Source of the DNA: Nymphalis io
Taxonomy: Eukaryota > Arthropoda > Insecta > Lepidoptera > Nymphalidae
Length of the DNA: 64,000 nt
Assembly: GCF_905147045.1 (NCBI RefSeq)
Contig: NC_065896.1
Coordinates: 7,279,001 to 7,343,000, forward strand
Direction of reading: 5' to 3'
In this document: piece by piece, positions 48,743 to 61,200 of the stretch
Numbering within the stretch: the stretch's first letter is position 1
How the letters are laid out: each line of letters begins with the position of its first letter
Translations under genes and position numbers: made by a program
The notes under the pieces: generated by a model
The model's database searches: none
What the model saw: the letters and a program-made list of their open reading frames with translations, nothing else
What the model was told of the DNA's origin: nothing

Positions 48743-51700
48743 GTAAGTAATGAAAAACAAACATTTTTATATTAGAGTCTGTAAATAAACATAAATGAAA
48801 TGATGTATTTGCAGCCAAGTTCTATACAATTATGATTTTAAATCAAATGTTTATTTTAAGTACTACAAGTTAATATAGCTTATGCTTAAAAAAATTAAGA
48901 ATACATTATAATCCGAGATAATCCTATGGCTGGAACACTTAACTTTTAATCGAAGATTGCCAGGCAAGCTTCAATGAGTTTTCATAGGCTTCATTTGTTG
49001 TTCTAAGTCATTACCTTCTCGGTGATGAAGGAAAATATTCATATAAAATCTATATATAAATAACTGGCGACATTTTGTCAAGTGTATATTAAACTAACAC
49101 GCAGTGGAGCCGGCTAAGCAAATTCTATCTGCTCATGAACATTTTAATGAAATGTAAATTAGTATGGAGTACATAATGTAATTATAATATCTTGTATTGA
49201 ATCCACTGTTGGTTGATAAATAAAACTATTATTACCAAGGTTTGAGCTCGTAAATTGATGCTGATTTTATACAATATTCAAAAGTTTTTGTAAAAAAAAG
49301 CTTGAATAAAGTTTTTTTTGAGACCTACGAGTATACATATAACGATCCTAAATTTGGTAGGTCGGAAGTGGTAGATCCTATTACCTTTTTTATACTACAT
49401 TCAGGCGGACGAGCAAATGGATTATCCAGTGATTAGTGGCCACCACCGCTTAGGGAACTAAGGTGTTATGTTCTAACCAGAACACAACAATACCAAGTGT
49501 TGCTGTTTGGTGGTAGATATGACATGGGTGGGTAGTACCTACTCAGGCGGGCTTGCACAAAGCCCTACTACTACTAAAGTAATTACTATTTCTCACCAAT
49601 ATTTCTCACAACTGCAATTACTATTTAAGGTTATCTAAATTCAACCAACCAGGTACCGTATATGCTTAAGTATAAATTCAAAGTAAATAAGAACTCGTAA
49701 ATGCACTTACCTGTAAAATTCTCTCCTGTTAAGGAAAAATATGTAAATAAAACCACTACACTGCTACTCTGCGCAGTACTGAATATGCATGTCTCAATTT
49801 TTAAAATATACATTTATGTTTACAGTTTTGCAAAATAGCAATTTGAATTAAATGAATATACAATTATTATGTATACCGAGATTGCTTATAATATTGGTTA
49901 GACTTGAAATAGAGCACATCAACCTATAATCTTCGGTGATTACAGGTTCAAGCCCGGGCAAGCACCATTAAATTTTCATGTGCTTAATTTATATTTATAA
50001 TCCATTTCGTACTCGTAAAGAAAATGACATGATTGCTTCGGATAACGTTCTGCCATACATATGTGTACCTACCAACCAGAATTGTAATAGCGTAGTAGAA
50101 ACTCCATTACAGGCTGTTACTTTATAGTCCGAGAAGGCTTTCCGACAGAGATCAAGCGCAGGAACAGCGTCATGTGTTTTCTAAAGCACGGGAGTGTAAC
50201 ACTGTGACTGCTGATTGACTGAAGATTCCGCGATAGAAAAATCTTCATCCGTAAAATTAATGAGTCACTAGCCTTTTACTTTTTAAATTTATAAATCACC
50301 ATATAACCATAAATTGAGTAAAAGGGATTTAAATTAGGAACAAAATCACATCCGATTCTTTTTGTAATGTATATTTGTATTATAAGTAACCAAATAATTA
50401 CTTAAAGCCGTATTAATCCATTTTGAAGTGTGATAAAACGATTGCCATGTACACTGAAGATAACATTTCCATTGACAGAAATTACTTGCAGCGCTTGGAG
50501 CAATTCGAGAAAGCAATTCTCGCTTACAACGAAGCTCTCCGGTGGAATGTGAGTTATAAATATTTTGTTAGAACAAATTATGTGTCTCATACTTGTCTTT
50601 CGAAAGGAGATACGAGTATTTATCTCGGATTATGTAACCATATGCTAAAGTATAACAGAGTATTATTTATTTATATTATGGCATAAACTTTTGTTTACAT
50701 TTTAATATCACAGTTTAAGAATACTTATAGGCCGACTTCAAAACAGTTTTTTTTTGTATATTACTCGATAGCTTAACCGAATATCAACTGTTTTTGATAA
50801 TTCATCATCAATTATATAACTATAAGAGGGCATATAAAATAGAATGAACTTACACGATTATAATTACTCGATTCTTAGGCTATTGAAAAAATATTTTAAT
50901 GATTCTTTTTTCATTGAATATTCTATTATAATATTGTACATATAAAATAAAAGTGGTAAAATTATAATCTTAAGTCGAGTCACTTGCTTTGTTTTTTTAA
51001 CTTAATAACTTATATCTTCTATTTAAAATATTTTTAATTGATAGATCTGATATTGAAATATATTTATAGATACTCTGAGAGTGGTTCCATGTAAACTTAC
51101 CTAGAGTATAAAACTTTGTACTTCGAAACGACGCTGTCTCGTTTGAGCAATGTTTGAACGTGTTTTGTAGCTATATTTAGTATAGTTATCAAAAATGAAT
51201 TAAAATTAAAATAATAAAAAAAACCTAAGGAATATGAACATAGTCTAATATTATGTCTCTGGATATTAGATAAAAACACCTCTTTACCTATTTTATAGTT
51301 TTATGTGAAGTGGAACTTAACTAGACTTCAGTATGTTAGATATCGTTAGTAGGAATTTACTTTCTTATAAGTATTACAAACAATCTTGTTTGCTTTACAT
51401 TCGTAGAACTCTGACATTGGTTCGCTGCTCGGTAGAAGTTTGGCTCGCGCCAAGGCGACTCATTATGCTGGTGCCTTAGAAGATGCTGCACGAGCTGCCC
51501 GTGAGTTATTTATTAACATTTACAGATATAAAAATACACTATTGTCGTATGTTAGATATCGTTAGTAGGAATTCATGAAATAAGGATTCATGATATATGT
51601 AGTATAAAATTAATTAAGTAAATTCTATGACTATATTTGCAAGCATGTTTGGCCGAGTGTCACATAGATATTTAATAAAATTTCTTAACATATTAATGTG

Positions 51701-52791
51701 TTCCTTGGATATTCGAAAAGCGATATATATCGTTTCAATTCAATTGAACAAAATGTATAGCGTCGTAACACTGTACTATGCAATACAATGAAATAAATAC
51801 AATACGGTCGATTTTAAAATGAACATAAATGTGTATAACGTCTAAGAAAGCACGTCAATTAATGGATTTAGAGATTTCATGAGAAAGAAAAATCTACGTA
51901 GCGATACTGCGTAAATGTATATTTAATTTAATGAATAGGTAAGTGTAAAGTTGATTGATCATAATTTATAATTTACGTTTGATGAATCCTTTTCAAGCAA
52001 CAACATATAACTTAAAAGTATTATATATTGATATCATATATCTATTATAAACATGAAGTATTAAAATGAACGGTGCATTTATTTAAAAATGTTAAATATA
52101 ATCTTGGTATTATCGCTTCGTTAATATAGAACTCGAGCCGGAGAATCTGACAGCTCTGCAAATAAAAGCGAAAACTGAATATGAAAAATGTGAATTCGAG
52201 AGGACCTTAGTGCTCGCTTATCGAGGCCAGAGATTGAGATTATTGCCGCCAAACTTCGCAGATTGTGTACGATGCGCTGAAGAAACGGTAATTGTTCAAT
52301 CTATACTAATATTATAAATGTCAAAGTAAACCCATCTGTTTGTCTGTTGTACTTTCGCGGTTAATTTGCTGAACCGATTTTGATTAAATTTGGTATGAAG
52401 AAGGCTTAAAACCATAGACTACTGTTTTATATCTAACACACAAAAACTAGTTTTAAACAAATTACATATAATCATATATGTATGCAACTATTCTATTCTT
52501 ATGTTTTTGTAAATTTAACTTGCAAAGGACTATTTTTTTAACACTATTTTATAAACTAGTAACTAACTGTATAAAATATATTTACTTGTATTGTATATAT
52601 ACATACGCATGTATAAATGACCATGATGAATATTTTGTATATTTTTATAAAATATATTCATAATTTTTAGCTACCTACATTTTTCATTACAACATATGAA
52701 TTCCTAAACCTAACATTGTCTGGAATGTATGATGTACTTCTGCATTTATTTGTGTTATGTGTATAAGAGTATCTATATATATAGATATTCT

Positions 52792-52831
<40 letters not shown>

Positions 52832-54416
52832 CATACATACATATATATATATACCGTATATATATATATATATAAATATATACATACATATATATATATA
52901 TACCGTAGCTAACGTACGTACCTAACGTAGATTAAATTTGTAGAGTTGTAACTTATTTATAGTTTCTTTAGTTTACTGGGAACCCAATAAGTATTCTAGG
53001 TAAGAGTACGTAAATAGACTACAAAATCTTGTTCAAACGGGTGCTTATCTTTGTGCGACCCGGACTGACCTCACCGGATAATGTTGTCAAGGACCACGGG
53101 ACGCAAACTGTTCTTTATTGAAACCTGTAATGAAAATACCTTTTAAGCAAGCTCGACACATCGTTGACAAGTTTAACAATATCAACTAATATTGGAAATT
53201 CTGTAGGTATTGCTACTTTTAAATCAATCGAATAGGGAATCTTTTTATTTGTTTTTTTTTTTATATAGAATAGGAAGGCAGACGAGCATGTGGGCCACGT
53301 GATATTAAGTGGTCACCAACGCCTATAGACATTGAGATTGTAAGAAATGTTAACCATGGTTTACGTCACCAATGTGCCACCAACCTTGAGAACTAAGATG
53401 TTATGTCCCTTGTGCCTGTAATTACACTGGCTCACTCATCCTTCAAACCGGATCACAACAATACCAAGTACTGCTGTTTTGCTGTAGAATATCTGATAAG
53501 TGGGTGGTACCTACCCAGACGAGCTTGCACAGAGCTCTACCACCAGTATAATTGTTTATTTGATAAAATTAATTGTCTTATAAATAAAAATCTTGTGATA
53601 TAATTAGTTGCGTAAAAGTCGATCAGAAGTCGAAATTCTGAAATAATCATTAAAATACCAACTACCACTTCAAACTAGAAAAAAATGAAAGGAACTTTAT
53701 ATTGTAATATTCACGCCTGCTTAATTTAGTAATTTGTTAAGGTACGAGAATGTGTTGGCGAAACAGCTGAGAAAACACTATCTTCGAGAACTAAACAATT
53801 ACAAGTAATTGATATGGTTTACGATACTATGGACAACGTCATAAATGTACCCAAACGAAAATCTAGGATGCTGCCACAAACAACCCATCAAGTACATATA
53901 ATAATAATAATAATAATATCCTGGGACATTTTTCTCACACGGCCTTCTGATCCCAAATTAAGCCTTTACAAAGCTTATGCTATGGAAACCAGACAACTGA
54001 TATACTACATATACTACTTTTCTTTTGTAAATATATACTTATATAGAAAATTACACCCAGACTCAGGACAAACAGACATGTTCATGCACACAAATGTCTG
54101 TCCTGGGTGGGAATCGAACCCACAACCTTCGGCGTGAATAGGCAAGTATCTACCGACCACGCCAACCGGCTCGTCAAATTACACAAATTAATTGGAGACA
54201 ATTTAATTATTTTAATCTGTAAAGCTATTCTGTATGAACAAACTCGAAACTCATCACTATAATAACAATATTTTCAAAGAAAACACGCACCTAAATAGTA
54301 TGTTCATAAGTCGGTTGTCAACATTTCACGGTTGAGTAATGAAGTGAGTTCTTACAGACTAGCACTTACAATATGTATGAGAAATATTAGAAGTATTCCA
54401 TTTGTTAACGAAGGAA

Positions 54417-54483
<67 letters not shown>

Positions 54484-57400
54484 TAATATGAAGAGGGACT
54501 CTTAACATTCTTCGCGTTTTAGATTCAAGAAATTTCTCGTGTGGAAAAACAGAAGGCTGAACATATATCCCGAGTAATGGCTTCGAAGTATTTGGAGCAA
54601 ATGGCTCATGATAAATATTTTCTCACAACACTTTGTAAAGATGAGAGACTTTATTCCGCAAATAAACTGGGAGCGCAGAAACTACAAATATTAGCTAATA
54701 AAGCTTTAGCAGATGTTGAAAAGAGACAAGTAAATATATAAATTATTGATATTTATTTATTTATTTATTTATTGATGTTGCAGTAAAAAATTCACAGTAG
54801 AAAAATTTGTATAATAAAACATAAATAAAAGTAACTCAGATAATTATGTATTTACTGCATTGGTTATTATATTTTCAAAGAAGATGAATGCTTACACACA
54901 TATGTACCTACACATTAAATCTATGTATTAATTGAATATTCCATACTATTTATTAGAAATATTGTAATGATATTGTAATCAGATACACAATTAGAATTAT
55001 TTGATTAGTAAAACTTATTGTTTTCGATCGAATGCAATAAAAATTGTACTACTTTTAAGCGATTTTTAAATATAGCAGTTAAAAGATTAAAAAAAAATAT
55101 ATATTAGAAATATACACTTTAACAGTGCACAAAAGAAATTGGAAACACGCAATGCACATAACATTTTGAAATATAATTATGTTTTAGCTTAAGTTCGCAT
55201 ATTTTTTATTGTTATTTATTTCAATCAATTATTATATTATATTGAATTGTATTAATGCGGGCTATAAATATCAATATATTAAAACAATGTTTTAAAGCAA
55301 TTATTTATGGTAGGCTGTTCTTCGGGAACGTAGACCTTTGTATGCTGCACGAGCCATAGAAGCAGCTGCTAGAGCCAGACTATCCAAAGCTCGTAAGCAA
55401 AGAATAGGGCACGCCCAGCGTCAGCACGCAACAGACGCTCGTCGACTGGTTACTGCTGCTCAAGATATTTACGAGAACCATGACACGGCAAAATGCCTTG
55501 AAGCAGCTGAATTTGGGATGGAGCAAATCTCCAGAATTCCGTCAAATATGCTACCAGACAAAGATGTTTATTTGCAGCAACTACATGAAATCATCGCAGA
55601 GGCCTTCTTAGATCAGGTTACTTAATACGATTCATAAAATGAACATTTGTTATTAAAATACCAAATAAACCATAATCTTGTTATAAAACGTATATGTATG
55701 TAATTATTAAACTTTTTTTAATAACTCTTCGTCACGCTTTCAAAATTCTAAAACTAAATTTGTCATCAGTCATACCTTTTATTTTTTTATTATTTTTCTT
55801 TGTATTAAGTCTTTAGTCTGTAAATTTATTACGTTTTAAATTTCTATTTTATTCACAGAAGCGTGTTAGAGATGAAATGAGCGAAGCAGATCGCGAGAAA
55901 AGAGCCTTTATACTATTGGGAATACCAATATCGCGTGAACCGAGCCGAGATTCAATTTTGCGTACGCGACCTCCGGCGCCCCCTCGTGATGCGAAGTTAG
56001 AACTTTACGTGAATATAATATTTTACAGCTGAAATTTTAATATTGAATATTATTATTTAATATATTCGTTCATTGGAATATATTTGCGTGTATAAATAGA
56101 CGCATCCCTTAGACATTGATTAGACATTAGATATATAATATCCCTTAGACATTGATACTATATTATACTATAGAGAATAAACCGGAACACAGCAAAACAA
56201 AGTATTGCTCTTTGTTGGTAGAATTTAATGGATTATGGTATATCTATTTGAGATTAATAAACTTCAACACCTGAAATTTTGCGCATACCAATCTGTATTT
56301 TTACAAGAAGATTTATAGTTGTAGTAGCGCTCCAACGCATCAATTTCTATACCCTTCAACCGATGTGTTATGCTAGTATACACATACTTATTTCGCGAAT
56401 TTTACATTACATGTATAGCTTAATGATAAACATTTTTAGACGTCGTCTACGAAGGTTGGAGCGAGCGTTAACTGTAAGCGGCCGTGCGTCAGAACGCTGT
56501 TACGCGTTACATGAGTTTGGACGCCTTCTTGCTGACACGAAACAAGCACACAGAGCAAGATTCTACGCTTTGAAATGTCAATCCGGTAACACGTCATGTT
56601 TCATAATACTACAGTTGTATTTTAAAAATAATATAATAGAAAACAGTTATTCATTTTATAAATTTGGCTTTGATAAAATAGAAGAAAACATGAAGTTGGA
56701 TAGAAGTTCAGACGTCAACATTTTTAAATTTATGTTAATATGCGGACGGGCAAATGGGCCGCCATATTAAGTGGCCACCACTACCCATAGACATTGGCGA
56801 TGTAAAAAGTATTAACCATTCCTTACACCGCCAATACGCCACCAACCTTGGGAACGAAAATGTTATGCTTGTGCCTGTATTTATACTGGCTCACTCATCC
56901 TTCAAACAGGAACGCAACAAAACTAAGTATCTCTGTTTGGCGGTAGAATATCTGATGAGTGGTTGGTACCCAGACGGGCTTGACAAAGCCCTACCACCTA
57001 GTGAAGTTATAGGTATTAGGTTTAAAAAGTAACCTATGCCATTCCTTTGGGTTCATGCTTGCCTCTTACCAAATTATATCGAAATCGGTTTAGTGGTAGT
57101 CAGCCGACGCGTAACAAACGGACAGAAAGAGTTACTTCCGCATTTATAATATTAAGTATAGATATATGTTAATTGATTTGTGCTGCTGGAGTAGGATTTA
57201 AAAAACATTTTATTTTTTTAAACGGAAATATAAATAAACGAATTATAAATGCTAAAACTAAAATAATCTTATTTATAACATTACGTATAAAAAGCTAAAT
57301 ATATAAATATTTAAACTTTGCAGAAGCGAGATCCACTGGTCAACGTGTTTGGTTACTAAACGCAACATTTCTCTTAGCTCGATGTCACATACTACAAAAC

Positions 57401-58116
57401 AATCGTCCTGAATCCAGAGCGGCACTGATAGAGGGAGCTGGACTTGCTAGGTCTTTTGGTTATAAAGATGTTGCTGCATTCTTTGATACGGTATCAATAA
57501 GCAGTTTGAATAATTCTAACGTAGTTGTAATTATAGCTCTGAAAATTATTCGTGATTTTGCATATTGTGTGTCGCTTTTTGCGTATGTGCGCGTTATTGC
57601 ACGTGTGTTGCTATACGCCTATGTGTACGTGCTTATCGTGTGCCGCTATATGCGTATGTGTGCGTGCTTGCGTGTGCCTCCCTACATTAGCATGTATGTT
57701 TGCTTGCGTTTGTGTCACAATATGCCCATGTGTTCGTACTTGCATGTGTATCGCTATATGCATATGTGTGGGTGCTTGCTATTGTTTGAGTTTTTTTATA
57801 AATTACATAAAAACAAATACATAAGTATGTATAAATTTACCTTTACTCTAGTTCAGTAAAACATGTTGTATTTGCATGCAATCCGTATTCAATATCGTAT
57901 TCAATTGTTTGGATGAACTATTGTTATTTTATACACAAGCATAGTCTAGCAGGAAGTAATAACAGCATCAAGTGCAAACACAACTCTTCATAAATCTACA
58001 GCAAATGTGCATTTTATTTCTCACTACCTACTTTGTTTCACAATATTATTATGAAGCTGAACAACAATATATGAATATTATTTAGATTTATAATAAGAAT
58101 CATTTAACATATCGAA

Positions 58117-58170
<54 letters not shown>

Positions 58171-58186
58171 CTAATATATGTTCCTA

Positions 58187-58218
<32 letters not shown>

Positions 58219-61200
58219 TAGGAACATTTATGTACTAACCAAATTTAGTAGTATTGTTATTCGGTTTTGATTGCATTTTTGAATAAAAAGCGTAAAAGTT
58301 TAAAATAACAACCTGTATTCGCGTACAATCATTATGTAAGTTTTAATGGCATACGCGCCGCTGGGTTAGTATTAAAACGTCCCATACTTTACTAATGGTC
58401 GGTATACATACATAAAAATTATATTTACGTACATGTGTCTGAAAATATGGAAAGCCGAGCCGAGACGGCTTAGTGGCTTGCACACGTGAATCTTAACTAT
58501 AGATTACGGGTTCAAACCCGGGCAAGTACCACTGAATTTTCATGAGCTCAATTTGTGTTTATAACTCATCTCGTGCTTAGCGGTGAAGGAAAATATCACG
58601 AATAAAACTGCATGTGTCTAATTTCGCTGAAAATCCAAAGTGCCAAGTGTGAATCCACCAACCCTTATTGGAACGGCGTGGGTATTTATTTTTCAAGGTC
58701 ACCAACGTAAATAAAATCTAATATAAATTAATATTATTTGTCTTCCATTTAAAGCCAATAACACATATATTTGTAGTGCGTTGATGTATCATTGGAAGGG
58801 GAGATAGGCTCTTCAGATTCGATATTGGAAAAACGCGAGAAAGCTATGGTTAGTCTGATGCAGGATGACGACATGCGCAAGGCAGCTGAGCACCTGTTTC
58901 GAAGAATGTCTGTCATACCCGCTTCCAGGTAATATTAGAATTTAAATATAATGAGATCAAGTTATATACTATATTCCTTACTCCATTCTCACTTTCATAT
59001 GTCACATTTTATTTGTCAAAAAAGATGTAATACGTAACGCTATATTTGTACGCATGGTTAAGGAAATATAAGTCTTATAAATTTAATTACTGACAAATAT
59101 TACATAGACACGCTGGTAACTAAAACTTCTATGTTGACATAATATTTAAGAAACATAAATCTCACATAGAATATTTTTAACATCTATTATAATATTGAAA
59201 ACATTTGCCAGAACGTCCGAACGGATAATTTTCTCTCGGACAACGTGAAAAAATAAACTGTATTTTAAAATAATCCTATAAGAATTCCATTTTTTCATCA
59301 GACGTCGAAATTCTATAAATACTTTATTAAAACGTAATACATATTTAAACATTTAACATTCCGAATCAATAGTGTTTTTTTTTTTATAGAATAAGAAGGT
59401 GGACGAGTATATGGGCCACCTGATGGTAAGTGGTCACCAAACGCCCTTAGACATTGGCATTGTAAGAAATGTCAACCATCGCTTATAGCCAATGCGCCAC
59501 CAACTTTGGGAACTAAGATTTTATGTCCCTTGTGCCTGTAATTACACTGGCTCACTCACCCTTCAAACCGGAACACAACAATATCAAGTCTTGCTGTTTT
59601 GCGGTAGAATATCTGATGAGTGGGTAGTACCTACCCAGACGAGCTTGCATAAAGCCCTACCACCAGTAAAGTGTAGTGTAGTCTGGACGTAACTGTAACT
59701 GGTAACCGGTAACTGGAGGCCACGACGTCAAAATTTTATAACCTCTAGAGTTTTTAATGTAATATATATACAACGTGTAAAAAACATCCTGTCCGAACCA
59801 AAAGCGGCATATAGATACGTTCTAGACATTACTAAAAAAAATTAAAAAACAAATATTCATTAATATAAAAATGTTTTGTTTTGTTTTTGAAATGTGACAT
59901 CAACAGAGCTTTTCGGCAGCTCTTTTGAGTGCCTTTGAAACGCCGCTAGCATATACAATATACATGTCACTACTGCTCAGCGTCGACCGATGTATTGTCT
60001 GCCGACTAAAATATCGACAAATCACCTACTTTACACTCTCAGTAAGCGGTTAGTGTCCAAATTGCTCAGAAATTTGAACACTAACGTGTAATTTATTTAT
60101 TTAAATTTAATTATTAATTTTTTCAGGGAAACATATAGTAATTTTTATACTTCAATTTTTTTTTTCATAGCACAATCAAGTTTCTTCGACTTACTGAAAC
60201 ATACACCTAATTAATCTCACACAGATTATAAGAGATTAAAGAAAAAGAAAAAGAAAAATTAAATAAAAATAAAAACACACTTAATAAGTGTGATGTGACA
60301 CTATTACGACCTTGAAATATTTTATTATTTACGCACAAATATCTTTTTGTTAAGCCATCTGTCGGCTGTCGTTGCCATTATGGCGGTTTCTGCTTCTTCA
60401 AAGACATGGCGGGGTGGGCGTCGTCACGTGACGTCGCTCAATTTAGCGCTTAAACCGCGATATATCATATTCTCAATATCAAGAGTATTTTAATATTCCT
60501 AATTTGTCTGGGTAGAAATGACTTTTAACGAAATTTAATGGGGCATAAATGTGCTACAGCTATGTGCAACGATGCCAGACCTCTATCGCTATTGGTGGTA
60601 AACACATGGAAACATCTTTGCTACAGCCATCTCAATGACGTCTATATCAAATGATTTGGTACACGATATCAACTCGGACACATCAAATAACTCTTCTCAG
60701 AGCTGCATAAAGTTCTGTTTCTTACTACTGTTACCAAACGTTAACAACAGCTGATCAACTGAAGTCATGACCTCGTGTCATCGCTGCCCAATAAGTAAAT
60801 ACCTAGCGAGCGCTGTCACCTGCGCCTGTGTTATCATGTGATTTTCGTCATTAAATTAAATTTTAATTTTATTCGGGGTAATTTTTTACTTATTATTTTA
60901 ATAATGATTACATAAATGAACCGACTCACGATACCTAATAACCAGTTTACGAGTCGGATAGGGTTTTTTTACACACTGTATGTGTAGGCACATTAAAATA
61001 CCATAAATTAAAGATACGATACACCAAAGTCACTGACAACACGTCTGTGGAGATATAAATACAAGAAATATATATATTCAATCATACCATATGTATATAT
61101 ATTACTAGCTGACCCGTGCCCACTTCGTTGGGCGATGAACATTTTTACTTGTGATCGATTGGCCAAACATTAATAAAATTGTCTCGCGTATTTTATATTT

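Noticed and set aside
54061..54137. Reading frame with CPGWESNPQPSA, resembling a common protein-database artefact
   Set aside because: It is translation of the family C SINE head.
57504..57859. Two long overlapping open frames rich in Cys, Val and Tyr
   Set aside because: They come from a GT-rich degenerate minisatellite inside an ODAD4 intron; several frames are open for the same reason.
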